This document shows positions 30,811 through 43,404 of a DNA stretch of 64,000 nt, in pieces. The stretch spans positions 1,240,001 through 1,304,000 of the forward strand of contig JACGCN010000010.1 of the NCBI GenBank assembly GCA_014905825.1. Reading direction: 5' to 3'. The notes beneath the pieces are model-generated. The model did not search any database, was not told where the DNA came from, and was given only the letters and a program-made list of their open reading frames with translations. Position 1 is the stretch's first letter; each line of letters starts with the position of its first letter. Made by a program: the position numbers and the translations under genes. Source of the DNA: Lyophyllum atratum. Lineage: Eukaryota; Basidiomycota; Agaricomycetes; Agaricales; Lyophyllaceae.

Positions 30811-33800
30811 CTACAAGCTGCTGCTCTTCCCACCCCCATCCCTCTCAACCAACTCAAGCATATGCTCCACAACCTCCTGCGGCGTCGTCACATGCCAGCT
30901 CGCCAACGTCCGCTTACTACTATGCCCCACCGCCGTCGTAAACACATCCGCGGGACGTATCGCGAGCTTCACCGGCTCAACAGGGCCTTTATCCCCATTC
31001 ACCAGAGTGATCGAGAGAGGGGGAGGCATGACGGCTTCGGTCGTTCCGGGGGGGAAGAGTTGGAGGGCGCGGAACATATCCTCGTCGGTCTAATGGACGT
31101 GTGTATATGTGAGTGTGTGGTAATATCAGATGTGGAGGGGAAGGACAAGGACCTTGTCGTCGCCGGCACAGAAGACGAATTGGGCGTCCGGGTTTTGGTA
31201 CAATATCCGCTTGACGATCTCGCCCTAAGCACGAAAAAAGATGAGCAACGGAGTCAGTCAGATCACTCCGCATCCTCTGACCTTGTTCACCGCGATCGGT
31301 CTAACCTCCAAGTTCTTCTTCCCAACAAGCACTGTCCAACAGCCCTCATCAGTACCATATCCCACTCCATCAACACAAACCAAAAAAAACCCACCTTCAA
31401 TCGGCCTCTTATGCGCCAAATTATTCTCCAACAAATCCTGACACTGCCTACACTGGAACTGTCTACCCCCCACATCATCAACATCCCCACCCCAAAACAA
31501 AGAAAAGAAACCACGAAGGACTCACCCCCACTCCGGATCGCTCCCCCGATAATGCCACGTAATCGAGCTCTTCTTCGTCTCAATATGGCTCCCCGCCGTC
31601 CGTTCCGTATAATACCTAAAAATCTCCCCGACCTCCCCGAGCCACTCCATATCCAGGTTCTCCGTGAAGTTCACCCACTCGGTGCTCCCGGGCGTGCGTA
31701 CGAACCCGCCATGCTCCGCACTACGCCGAAACATCCATCAGCCCTGCTTCACAACCGAAGAAGAAAAGGCACACCTGAACCCAACCCGCTTCAGATGCCC
31801 CAGATGCTGCTCCAAGAACCCACCGTCACGCCCAGAAATAATATACACTAGATTCCGCGGGTCCGCCGAGAGCCGCTCCAGTGCCTCCAGCGTACTCGCC
31901 GACGGGACCGCCATCGACGGCGTCTTCACGATCGGTGCAAGCGTGCCCTAGAATTACCCACGTCAGTAAGTAAGAGTACTTCATCCTCGAAATCACAAAA
32001 AGAAGAATGAGGTAACCAGGGAAGAACTCCGGGGCAAGATCCACCCTCCACAGAAGCAGAACCACCCGTCCCGAAGCCCGAGAAGGCGAAGAAAGCACCG
32101 GAGAATCTCCGACAACCCTCCTCTCCTCCTCCCCTCCTTCTCCAAAAAAAGTCAAAGAAAAGTCCAACACCCACATCATAATCAAACAAAAACAACCTCT
32201 TCCCCCCCTCCCTCCCAGCCCTCTCATACGCCGCCCCCAAATCCTCCCTCGAGATATACGGCGTCATCCTCGCCTGCCCCTGCCCATCCACAAGTCCAAG
32301 CAGCATCTTCACGAGCACCGCAGCCCACGTATGCGAGGTATGCGTCGTAACCACACGATACAGCTTCGACTGGCGCTGCGCCTTCTCTGCGGGCGACATG
32401 ATGAGGCCACGGTTGATCGCCGCAGCGACGTCCTTTAAGGATAAGGGGGCTGGGTCAATACGTGCATTCGGAGGAGAGGGGAGAGGAGAGGGATGGACGC
32501 ACCCCGAGATTCCACGGGTTGACCAAGAGCGCATCGTCCATATTCTTGCTGATCCCCATGAACTCACTCAAGACCAGCGGTGAGTTCTTCCCGTCCTCGC
32601 CCTGCGCGATGACGAACTCCATCGAGGTGGTGTTCATGCCGTCCCGGAGGGGAGTGATGACCGCCAGGTCCGCGACGGAGAGCAAGGCGTAAAACTCGTC
32701 CTTTTTCAAGGTTTGGTGGCTTAGAGTAGTCACGTCAGTCGTGTTCGTCTGAAGCAGCAGAGATGGAGGGAGCAGAAATGGGGAAATGACTCACTAGTGA
32801 TGCACGGGAATGAAGTCTAAACTTCCATACTCACCGTTGATATGCGCGACGAGCTCAGAAACGACGCGTTCGAGTTTGGGTGAGTCAGTGAGTGCGGGGG
32901 AGGTGACTTGGATCATGACCACGTTGCCTATCCACTCCGGATAGTCCTGGAGGAGCTTCTCGAAGGCCCGGAGCTGTTTGGTTGGGTAGTTAATTCATGT
33001 TGAACTTTTGATCGAGGAGAACGGGAGTGAAGTGACGGCCGAAATGTATTGCGCGGGGACAGCACAGAGCGTCTACGAATGCAAAACAGGCATGGAAGCG
33101 CAGATGAAAGCCAAACGCACCTTTTGCAGGACACCCTTGACGATATCAAGCTTATCGCGCCCAACGATAATCTTCTTGCCCTCATAAAGCGTGCGGAGGG
33201 CCTCGAGCTTAGGCTGAATCCCCGGGCGTTTGCTGCGTGCTCGTATCAACACCCAGTCACGTCGACCAGTTAGAGAACGGAATAGTAAACTCACATATCT
33301 CGCTCAACGCGCTCCGCATCGACACCAACAGGGCAGTGCATGACGCTGGTGACGTGTCCATCGATGTCGATCCCGCGTGAAGTAGTCTCGTAGCCGCATA
33401 CTCGTACGCAGGTTGAGGTAAAGTGTCGCGAGTATGAGTAGGTCTGTGGGCGTAAGCTCAGTTTTCTGGTTATGTGTAGACGTGGAATGAAGGTGGATGT
33501 GCAGAGAAAGAAAGGAAGAATGGAAGAACGGAAGATTAGTAGGTGGTGTAGAGGTATACATAAACGCGTCTGGTCTACAGGTTGAGATAGTAACGGACAC
33601 AAAACGCGAAAAGATACGAACGAAGAGAAGAGAAAGGAGGCGAAGCACGTACCTGGAAGCAGATGAGGTTGGCTCCGAGCATGCCATCGAGGATCTCCTT
33701 GCGGCGTGGAAGGCAGCGGAAGATTTCGCTGCTGGGGAAAGGTGTGTGGACGAACAGGCCAAGGACGACGTCTGGGATGGCTTCGCGGACGAGTCTGCGT

Positions 33801-34788
33801 GAACGAAGGCGTCAGTCACGAGGTCATACACAAAGATCGCGGGTGCGAGTAAAGGAAAGGAGCGGACGCGATAACACGGAGCTCCGGGTGAAAGTGACAG
33901 ATAGGAGCAGCTTCGGCTGATGTGACAGTAAAATGATGGCAGAAAAGAGGAAAAGCGCAGAGACGATGAGGGAAGAGCGGGGAGTAGGAAACACACGTAC
34001 CGGGGTAGCAGGAGGAGATGGTAGTCATGAACCCAGATGAGGTCACCGGGGCGGTAGACCTCGGCGATCTTGCGTGCAAAAGCCGCGTTTGCGGACTCGT
34101 AGTAAGGGTAGTGCGAGTCGGCCGAGGCGTATTCGGTGGCGACGTCCTGCCAGAGGAGGTAATGGAAAAGGGGCCAAAGGGCTGTGGAGCGTCGTCAGTA
34201 GATATAAAGCTGGAAAGGGGGACGGAACGCACTCTGCTTGCAGTAGCCATCGTAATGACCATGCGCAACCTTATCGTCCAGCCAGACAGGGACGTAGGTG
34301 ATCTTGCGATCATCGTCCGGATCGCTCTCCTTAGGCTGGTACGTCGAGAGGGCGTCATTGAGGGCGGCACGGTCCTTGAGGCAGACGGTGTCGGATGAGA
34401 TGAGTTCGTTCGGGGTGGGGGACAGGATGTCGCCAGTCCAGCCGATGAGAAGCTGCTCATGGGTGGTAGCAAGGGACTGGATGCCGGAGATCATGGCGGC
34501 ATGGCCGTAGCGGGATGCGAGGGTCCATGCAGGGGGGTCGGCTTTGTGGACGGGATCGGCGGGGGCATCGGCGGGAACGATGGGGGGTGTGGGCGGGGGG
34601 GAGAGGACGCCGGCGCGGGTGTTGAGGGTTGCGGTGACGGGGAGGTAGTGGCAGACGTGGAGGACGCGGCCGGAGAGGGGGATGTTGGCGTCTCTGTGCT
34701 GCTGCTCGAGTGCGCGGATGTCAGCGCGGACGGCGTCGAGAGAGACGTCGTCGCCCTGGCGGGTGTATGGTTCCGAGAAGGAGTCCAT
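30811..34788 (-). CDS. TPS2: Trehalose-6-phosphate phosphatase with synthase-like N-terminal domain
   Basis: Second enzyme of trehalose synthesis, cytosolic TPS complex. Starts MDSFSEPYTRQGDD at 34788; many short introns. The N-terminal GT20 region shows GRVLHVCHYLPVT, WVHDYHLLLLP, FVHTPFPSSEIFRCLP, GANLICFQ, KIIVGRDKLDIVKGV, LADLAVITPLRDGMNTTSME-type motif and LVLSEFMGIS. The C-terminal phosphatase begins RLFLFDYD|GTLAPIVKTPSM, where an intron splits the catalytic DxDGT motif. It continues VYIISGRDG, SAEHGGF, SSITWHYRGSDPEWG, VFCAGDDK|TDEDMFRAL and ends GGGKSSSL. The intact phosphatase motifs and fused domains identify TPS2 rather than TPS1. GC-rich codon use fits a highly expressed gene. 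Confidence 0.92.
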
Positions 34789-36499
34789 GTTTGAGGGAGG
34801 AACCTCAGCGACAACTCTTATACAAGCCGATATCGCATCGATGATGTCGACTTTTCCGTCATGTATGCCGCAAATGGAAACTCCCGTCCTGATTCATTCT
34901 GCCGACAACTCCCCACGTGCGTACCACGGTCCGACATCGTCCCCGAGGCTCAACGACCCCTTCAGTCTCAAGAGACTCATCGATTCAATCCGCGTAAACG
35001 ACATCATTTCTCGTCTCAACCCTTCACCGCTTATCTAGGATTCTTATCTTGACACTGGCAGTGAATGGAATTTTGAGAGCCACATGTCCTCGAGACCTCA
35101 ACTCATGCTACCCAATCACTTCCATGTCCGTTTTAATCTTACAAGGCCCCATTATCGTGTTCAATCTCCACTATCCGCCCAGGCCCTCAAATCGACCACC
35201 GCCAGTTACGCCTGTCACCTGGCTAAGCGGCAGAAGCCCAGGCAGTCTAGAAGAAGTCCACTCGCGATCTCAAGGAAGTCTAGCCCACCCGTTCCGAGTA
35301 AGCTCATCGCGTGCATTGGGTTGCTGTATACCACGTCTAGTCGTTGTGGTAAGCCGTTGTGCAGATGCAGCCAGTGTGATCCTTCGCCCACGCTGGACCA
35401 ATCGTCCTGTGAGCGAGAAACCACGTCCCGAGTTAATTGACAATTGCTGCCGTGGTCCTTCTGGCATAGCTTTTCTGGCATGTGAAAACACAAGGACCTA
35501 CAGTAATTCCTAGTAATTCATCCTGCGCCATATACCCCTCATCGACCAATTTTACAATACGATGGTTGCCTCGATATACAAAACACCTGAGTAGGATATC
35601 TGACGCGTGTTGTGAGCTGGTACATGTACATATAGATCAGTATCCAAAGGCTCAGTACTGTCAGTCCGTTGATCATGAGACTTAGATTAGCATGAGTAGC
35701 CTCATCCACATCGCACCCTCCAGTACCGACACATCCTATAAGGTCGAAATGATCACAGGGCTAGGGAACCGATGCAGTTTTAGACATAACCTCCCTGTCA
35801 TGTCAGAGGCCCGTCAGTTCAAAAAGACCGCAGATACCGCCATCGACCAGTCGTTAGATAAGGGACTAGCTCGGAGAGCTAGCGAGGTCAATTCCTGAAA
35901 TCGACATACCACGGCTAATAGCCCCAATCCCTGATCTTTCTAAGTAAATTGATGTTCTGCATGCGTTTGTAGAGTAATTCCGTGAGTTGTACAAGTGCGT
36001 TCGATGGTTTGATGAGTACTTGGCCTGAGCCTGCCTGAGCCTTTCGTCCGAACTTGGGAAGCTTGATCAGTGGCACAGCCACGACCTCTTCTTCAACCGT
36101 CCCACGTCTTGCCCATATCCAATATCTAACAAATACCGCCGCGGTGTGTCATGAAATCACTACCTGCAATATTATCCCGTTATCTGCATCGCATCCAAGG
36201 AAACTCACTGCGCTGGAGAACTGGCGAACTTCGAGAATTGTGAGAAGACACAGCTTTATCTTCTCAAGGTGGAACCTCTCCTACTTCCCCCTACCAATGA
36301 CGACGATACCGATCGCAATCGTACGTACCGGTACAGCAAACCCTTCTTGGTTCTCCTCAATTATCTATCGGTTATCAACCAACATCGGGTATCGACACTA
36401 TGTCTCATCATCTGCTATTTCAAGGTCAAGCATTTGGTCGTCGCAAGGACCACCAACACGGGTCTTGGCTCAGAGGCAAGAAAAACCTGTCTCCACCCG

Positions 36500-36648
36500 G
36501 CTTCGCTGCTTTCTCGTGTTTTCTTACTACTCGGCACCACTTTCTCGTGAAGGACTGCACGCAAAGCACGCCTTTCTCCAATGCACGTTCTTTCCAACAC
36601 TCCTCTCACGCTTCTACGACCCGCCACCCCTCAAGCTCCCGCCGATAA
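36500..36648 (+). pseudogene. Degenerate PI4P 5-kinase fragment (matches about 39520-39713)
   Basis: Sequence such as CACCACTTTCTCGTGAAGGA, CCTCTCACGCTTCTACGACC and CTCAAGCTCCCGCCG aligns with the kinase exon encoding FFYFSRDYRFIIKTIHHAEH to LLSRFYGLHRVKLPRGRK. Numerous substitutions and frame breaks show it is dead. Confidence 0.65.
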
Positions 36649-36739
36649 GTAGGCATTGTTTGGCTACTGGCCTTAATCGCAGCTCTTTCGGGGTGCATTC
36701 GCCCATTAGGGAGCTTACAAGGTCCGAAGAACAGCAAAG

Positions 36740-37050
36740 ACGACGTACTGGCGGGGAATCTCATAGTAAAGGCACCAATCAACTATTTGTTCATGGACAC
36801 CATGCTCGCTGGATTCGCATCGGCGTCTTGAGATGCCAGGCCAACACTGAGCGGCCCTTCACGATGAGAACTACACTACAAGCACACTGTTTCGTTGGAC
36901 ATCTCCGGGAGCGAGCCTACATGGAGCGTGGAGCGCCAGGTGCGGCTTGAAGCTTGAAGTCCGAGACTGGGTCTTCGTCTAGCTACGTGAAGACAACTGC
37001 GGTCTAGCCTCCACGGAAGACTACCTGTTCTTGTTCGTGCGCCAGTACAT
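36740..37050 (+). pseudogene. Degenerate PI4P 5-kinase fragment (matches about 39195-39500)
   Basis: Aligns with the exon region encoding GNLIGEGHVNYVLMYNMLTG, IRIGVSRCQAKIKRPL and KDYAPWVFRSLREDHFHLDP. Remnants read GNLIV-like, IRIGVLRCQANTERPF and a later DYVRDWVFV-type stretch. Frame is broken. Its order relative to the other fragment is reversed compared with the intact gene. Confidence 0.7.
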
Positions 37051-38386
37051 CCTACCCATTGAACTAAAAATGTCGCCGTCGACCGCTCCAGCTCAACGCT
37101 GCTTCCTCGATGACAGCGATGTCGAATCTCCCAACCAACTCCGGGGGAGCAGCTATGCCCGTCTGCGTTCGAGGACTGCGTGCTTCGTTCGATTCTTGTT
37201 GAAGCGGTATGTATGTATGTATGTTCAATACCACTGACCAGAACTCGATCCCACCCTTCAAAATCATTATGGCGCAATACTTATTAATATCCCAGCCTAT
37301 TCTGGGGTGTCTATTCCAAAGTTCGTCCGCAGCGCAGGTCGCATGCAGATGCCGCACCACTTTGCTCTCGGGATGGCTAATCGTTTCATTGAGCCTGATG
37401 TAGATTTTTCACTTATTTGTACACGGATATATCCACCTAGGACTGCGCAGTAATAGTAGCGGTCCGCAGTTCATGGCTAAACGGTCTGACGGGCGCTTGC
37501 ACGGAAGTCTTGAAAGTTGAGACTTTCGCGTCGCGCTTTCGTTCTCGTGTCTCCAACTAAAAGCGAGGCAATTTGCTGCCTAGCTTTCTGCCTGAGGATA
37601 TCGGTGGGTAAAGGGACAAGGGGTGAGGAGAATTCTTTAGCCAGTCGCGGCTTCATGACGAAATACAAGCATTTTATATCCTCCGGCGATAATGTCATTT
37701 TCAACTTGAAGATAGGACAGGGTTCATCTAACTGAGGGGCCCTGAGGGTCCCCACGGGGGGAAAGCCGAAATGAACTTGTATGGCCGAGAGGAACCCAGG
37801 GTGGAGAGGGTGGATGATACGTGATTAAATGCCGTGGCAGGTACATCTCGAGGGGCGTGGTCTGTGGGGCACGCAGCGAGGCCTCGCCAACAGAAGGTAC
37901 TTAGGGAAGGGCCACGCGATCCGAGTCGGAGAGCAACAAATCCACGTGTCAGGTGGGTGGTTAGGGTGCGGTCTAAGCTTTGTTGGGTCCATGAGTAGAG
38001 GTGAAGGGAAGACAGCCTACAGCAGATACATATTTCGGATTTATAGCATGAGAGATTACAAGAGTAGCCTATCCATGGGCCCATGCTGCGTAGATAGACA
38101 GAGGTACTACTACTAGTAGAAGGATCCGAGACCAGGTGACATTTTGATGATGCGTATGGATGTTGAATCCGGGCCCCATTGCCGAAGGAAATTGACCCAC
38201 GGTGAGGAGCCCTTGAGGCCAAGCAAGCTGCGGAGGATATTGTAGACTCTGGGGTCATCGATATAACATTTCAAGGAGCAAAAGGGTTGTAAATTTTGTT
38301 CAGAGACGGAAGGCCGAAAGCACAGCCACAGGGATCTCATTTTCAGCGCCATCACTAGGGATCACAGCTATATTCCTCTGTTGCTC

Positions 38387-40833
38387 ATGGCCACCACGGC
38401 GGTCCTGTCGCCCCCGTCTATCCAACAGCGACGCACACCGTCGCCCGCAGCGAGAAACACCAACAGACTGTCCACTCAAAGCATAGTCTCGTCGTCAGCC
38501 GCTTCCTTCCAAACGGCACCCCTTACAGCCTCGTCGTCCATGCAGACTGTCACTAGCCCTCTGCCGCGCTCGTCCCAGGAAATTCACATTGTCACCGTCA
38601 ATGAAGAGACCGTGAAGGTCGAAAGGCGCCCGGCCGTGGGAGACTCCTACTTTACTCGCGTCATGGCGGGTCCCCTGCCGCCGTCGCCGCCTGCCAGTAT
38701 CACACAGGACGACGAGGACGACCAAGAAATCATCTACACCGAGCCCGAGCCCATCCACAAGCCTCAGCCGCACCCCCCGTCACCACCATTCCCAGCTCCA
38801 CAGCGCCTCCATCGGTCCTCGACGGACACCAAGGCATCGTCCCTACGCACCGTCCTCACCACCCCCCCGTCACCCCAGGTCTATCTTCCCACTCCGCCCC
38901 CTACTTCATTTTCCAAGTCCGCCGCTCACCTCTCTGCCGACGGATACCTCCAGCCGCCGCCCCTGTCCCTCCACCGCGACCGTCCGACCCGCCGCAACAC
39001 AACTGGCTCATCGTCCAAGACCGTGTCTGCTCCTCCCCCGACGCCGGTAGCGGAGCTAGAGGAGGATATCCAGCTACATGCTGAAAATATCAGGAGGGAG
39101 CGGCTGTCGAAGCGGGCCAAGATGCAGCAGGCAGCGGAGGCGGAGGCGGCCCTGACGCGCCAGCGTTCAAAAGACCCGAAAGAGAAAGAGAACGGGGACG
39201 TTGTGTTGGTGGGGAACCTCATCGGGGAGGGACATGTCAACTATGTGCTCATGTACAACATGCTCACTGGGATCCGCATCGGCGTCTCGCGGTGCCAGGC
39301 CAAGATCAAGCGGCCGCTCACCGACGAGGACTTCACCGCGAAGCACAAATTCTCCTTCGACATCGTCGGGAACGAGCTCACCCCGAGCGCGAAGTACGAT
39401 TTCAAGTTCAAGGACTACGCGCCGTGGGTCTTCCGCTCCCTGCGCGAGGACCACTTCCATCTCGACCCCGCGGACTACCTCCTCTCACTAACGAGCAAGT
39501 ACATCCTGTCCGAGCTCGGCTCACCCGGCAAGTCCGGCTCCTTCTTCTACTTCTCGCGCGACTACCGGTTCATCATCAAGACGATCCACCACGCCGAGCA
39601 CGCCTTCCTCCTGCGCATCCTCCCGCAGTACTACGCGCACGTCCAGGCGAACCCGCACACCCTCCTCTCGCGCTTCTACGGCCTCCATCGCGTGAAGCTC
39701 CCGCGCGGCCGCAAGATCCATTTCGTGATTATGAACAACATCTTCCCGCCCCATCGGGACATCCACGAGACGTATGACCTTAAGGGCAGCACCGTGGGCC
39801 GGGAGTACCCCGAGGACAAGGCGCGCGAGAACCCGCGTGCGGTGCTCAAGGACCTTAACTGGATTAACAGGGGCAGGAGACTCGAGCTCGGTCCTGAGAA
39901 GCGGGCGTTGTTGACGGAACAGCTGAGGCGCGACGCGGAATTCTTGAAGGAGGTGCATGTGATGGATTACAGCCTCCTGGTGGGGATCCACAACATGCAG
40001 CGCGGGAACAGAGACAACGTCCGACGGAACACGCTTAAAGTCTTTTCTGTGCGTCTCCCTACTCCTTTCTCTCCCCCAACAAAGACTAACGCACCCCCAC
40101 CCCAAAGCCCCACATTCCACACACCCCACACCGCAAAAAGCCTCTAACGCACGCCCACTCCCACTCAGGGCATCACCAAGGCTCGCCCGAAGCCATCGCG
40201 ATGCGCCATGCACTCTACCGCACCTCTGACCCCAAACGCCTGGACGACATCCAGCTCCCGGACGCCGCCGACCCGGAACCGGATCCCGAGGCGGTGACCT
40301 CCGCTCTAGACCACCACTCCTCCTCCTCCCAACACCGCCCCGCCTCCGCCTCCTCCTCCTCGCACCAACAGCACTACCCCACCCCCTCCACGTCCTCGTC
40401 CCAGTTCTCGCCGCCGCACCACCGCAAGGGCGGGGGCGCGGAAAGGGGTGGGAGCGGGGCGGAGAAGGAGCTGGCGGACCATTTCGTGGATCGGCAGCAC
40501 TTTATGTTTTATCAGGATGAAGGGGGGGTGAGGGCGACGGATGAGAATAATCAGGAGATGGATACGATTTATTATATTGGTGTTATTGATATTTTGACGC
40601 CGTATAATGTGAAGAAGAAGCTGGAGAATGTGTGGAAGGGCATGCGCGCGGATCGGGTGCGTTTCTTTCTCTCCGCAATCGGTCTTAAGGAACATGTACT
40701 GACTTGTGTGTTATGTTTTTCGTAGCATAAAATCAGTCCGGTCCCGCCACCGGAGTACGCGAACCGCTTTTTGGCGTTCTTGAAAGCTATCATGCGCGGG
40801 GGCGAGGGCGGGGAACGGTTCAAGGCTGAATAG
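38387..40833 (+). CDS. MSS4: Phosphatidylinositol 4-phosphate 5-kinase (MSS4 family)
   Basis: Makes PI(4,5)P2 at the plasma membrane, controlling actin and secretion. ATG at 38387 (MATTAVLSPPSIQQRRT); residues 1-270 are a Ser/Pro-rich, disordered tail. The kinase domain has LVGNLIGEGHVNYVLMYNM, KDYAPWVFRSLREDHFHLDP, GKSGSFFYFSRDYRFIIKTI (catalytic Lys), LPQYYAHVQANPHTLLSRFY, HFVIMNNIFPP, ETYDLKGSTVGREYP, VMDYSLLVGIHN, then a variable insert and YYIGVIDILTPYNVKKKLEN, GMRADR|HKISPVPPPEYANRFLAFL (activation/specificity loop). Introns at about 40050-40168 and 40657-40725. After the first, the frame expected for EAIAMRHALYRTSDPKRLDD needs one extra C near 40188, so an alternative splice or a one-base error is possible. 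Close paralogous debris lies upstream. Confidence 0.9.
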
Positions 40834-42376
40834 TAGGCGTTTCCTACTTTTGGCTTTCGCGTTTGTTGGCTCCCGTGGATCGACCTTCCCTCTTTCTTGT
40901 ATATGCACCCTCCCTCTGTCTGTACACCTTTTGTTCCTTCCTCCCATCATCGTTTCCCTCCACGAACCTTGTCCGTCGCATCGCATCGCATCGTGATTAT
41001 CACTCCGCCTCATCTATGCATTGACGCCCTTCCTCCCCTCACACCCCCTCCTCCCCACCACATGCAACCCAACCCAACCCTCCCGCCTCCCCCCCTGCCC
41101 TTACCGTACATTCGTATAATCAACCACATAGCACCCCACCCATACACTGCATCCACACAACGCACACACACATTCCTTTGGTTCTCAGCTCTCGTTTACT
41201 CGGTTTTGGTTTTGGTTTTCTGTGCGACCCCGCCATGGTGGGGTATGCTCCACGCTCCTTACTCTTTACTCTCTCTCCCTATCAATCTGGACTTACGTAG
41301 CACGTTGCATCTTATTGCTGTCATTTATTCACCCCCCCCCCCCCCTTGCACACGCTCGTTATATCTTATTCCTCATCCGATCCCTCCGTTTACCTGTGTA
41401 GCGAGGAGTATGGTGGGGTGTGGGTTGCGTTATATACTCCCCCTCCGAATCCCGTCATACACATCCTTATTTATTGAAATATAGTATACCGCAGGAATTG
41501 AAATACAACGATGCGTAGTTTGAAACATAGGGTGAGTGGACCTTGGGGCAGGTTGCTGCTTGAAATTCCTGAAACAGAGTCGAACAGGGTCACCTTGGTA
41601 TATTCGAGTTGTGGACATTTGGTGTTCGTCCATGTTCTCTGGATCTGAATGAAGTGAATATTGGGGACGGACCATCGTCTTCCGGTGCAAGAGTTTTCGT
41701 GTGAATCCTGAGGATGATAAAACCGTGTATACAAAGAGAGGTGGAATGATTTTCGAACTCTGTGGCCGCTTTTGGTCATACTCCTCGAACTCAACTGCAA
41801 CTTCTCAAGCTCGTATTAGGGTTGAAGCCAATCCTTACCTTTCTCATCGGATGCACGTTCAGCGTGTTTAGCAAGCTGGGAGGTGCCGTGCTTTGGGCCG
41901 CGACTCTCGAACTCTTGATAAAGATTCGTTCGCTGACCAGTTGGATCTTCCACCGTTGCCACTTATCGGAATCCCACCATCCTAGCCATGGAAGGTACGT
42001 TGTTACAAGTGAATCGCATGCTCGGTACTCTGCTCAGCCTAACGAAACCAAACAAAACACCAATAGCGACGTCCCTAGCGCCGCCAAAGGAGAAGTAGTA
42101 CAGTGAGTGCCACAGCTCTACTAAAACTATGATTATCCCAGAATGGTACGCTTTGTTAGTAACTCCTTAAAAGCTAGACCACTGACGGTTGACAACAAGA
42201 GTATCACTCCCACTACTACAGCATCTTTGGAACGTGAGTGCTAGCGTACTGTCCAGTAATTGCTGATCTAGAATCGTCGCTCCAGTAAACGATTCTCGTT
42301 TCGAATCTTCGACAGACGACGACGGTTCGTCACGTACGACACCTCCGCAGCCATACTTATACTGATTCAACGTTCG
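40834..42376. other. 3' flank of the PI4P 5-kinase gene; left copy of a segmental duplication
   Basis: Contains pyrimidine-rich sequence with a poly-C run near 41331-41344. Bases 41401-41622 are duplicated at 43405-43931. No gene recognised; the ORFs here overlap low-complexity sequence. Confidence 0.6.
41401..41622. repeat. Segmental duplication, left copy
   Basis: GCGAGGAGTATGGTGG through GAGTTGTGGACATTTGG matches 43405-43600 plus 43903-43931, with a foldback element inserted in the right copy. Confidence 0.85.
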
Positions 42377-43276
42377 ATGCATCACATAGAGATGTCATAT
42401 GCATTCAGCGTATTCAATCCTCCTCGTGACGCCGTAAACGATGTTCTCCAAGAGCTAGAGGATGCTAAGGAGAAGACGTCGTCGCCTTTTGGCACTTTCC
42501 ACCGGATCGACGCCACACGCTGCGTCAAGCACGAGTCAGCCGACTTTCTGGATATCGACGTTGCGGGGGTTATGATCTAAATTGCTCAGAATACCAGTAT
42601 TCCCGTCCCTAAAGTCCTGATGGCATTCATACATCATGGAAGGGCCTACATCGTCATGGAATACATCGATATGCCGACGCTCCGTTCCCTCACCGAAAAC
42701 CAGCTCATCTCGGAAGTAGAACTCGAACTTATCGCAGGCCAGCTCGTTTCTTATGCACAGGAAATCAAATCGATATCATCGCCAGTGCCTACACCCGACA
42801 CCTACTTGGGGTTCGGGGACTGGAGAGGCGGTCCCTACAGAAACAATTACTTCTTTCTCCATTCATGGGAGACGAAGCAGGTCCTACCCGCCCCCGAATT
42901 TTCAACCGTCAAGGACTTTCATAACTATTGGTGCACCCGTTCAAATATCGGCCGGCCGTTCGCGTTACCTCAAAGATCATTCCATGCTGTTCTAGCTCAC
43001 GGCGATCTCGCCGCCTCAAATATCCTAATCAACGAGAAGAAACGAGGCACGGGCATCAAAATCGCGGCTATCATCGACTGGGATACCTTTGGTCGGTATC
43101 CGGATTTCTGGGAGCCCATGACAATGCTTCGAGATGCGGCGTGGGGGGGTAAATGGGAGAAAGTCTTGGGCAAGGCCATGGAGCCTTTTCTAACTGGCGA
43201 TCCCATGGACTTTTTTACAACGTATCAGCGCATGCTTGACATGGCGCACAGAGATCCGACAGATATGTTTGATTAA
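42377..43276 (+). pseudogene. Aminoglycoside phosphotransferase-like (APH family) gene with an in-frame stop
   Basis: One frame runs from ATG 42377 (MHHIEMSYAFSVFNPP) to TAA 43274-43276, interrupted only by TAA at 42578-42580. After that stop the family pattern begins at once: IAQNTSIPVPKVLMAFIHHG, AYIVMEYIDMPTL, the catalytic Brenner-type loop VLAHGDLAASNILIN and the metal-binding IIDWDTFGRYPDFWEP. The APH/choline-kinase fold is common in mushroom genomes; substrates are unknown. The single nonsense codon could also lie in an unrecognised short intron, but no good GT...AG pair was seen. It is enclosed between two copies of the PI4P 5-kinase 3' flank, suggesting it arrived by duplication. Confidence 0.65.
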
Positions 43277-43404
43277 CTTGCTTCCGAACGACCTGAGGAA
43301 GAAGATCGATGCGATGTGAGCCAGTCTCCAGAGAAGGGCGTATGAACTTATATGAAGTTGTATACTAGTCTGTACATACTCGTCTGCGATGCTCCTGTCA
43401 TATT

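Larger units (their letters stand above)
34789..38386. other. Long intergenic region with PI4P 5-kinase debris
   Basis: 3.6 kb without an intact recognised gene. It holds two pseudogene fragments of the neighbouring kinase gene (36500-36648 and 36740-37050, listed separately). Open frames at 35049-35513, 37477-37755 and 38113-38355 show no known domain. Confidence 0.55.

Noticed and set aside
30862..31851. 329-codon plus-strand frame
   Set aside because: It is antisense to TPS2 exons that carry clear phosphatase motifs.
37477..38355. Minus-strand frames that might form a gene (MTLSPEDIKCLYFVM, SSPWVNFLRQWGPDS)
   Set aside because: No known family, uncertain splicing, and the proposed start would lie only about 30 bp from the PI4P 5-kinase ATG.
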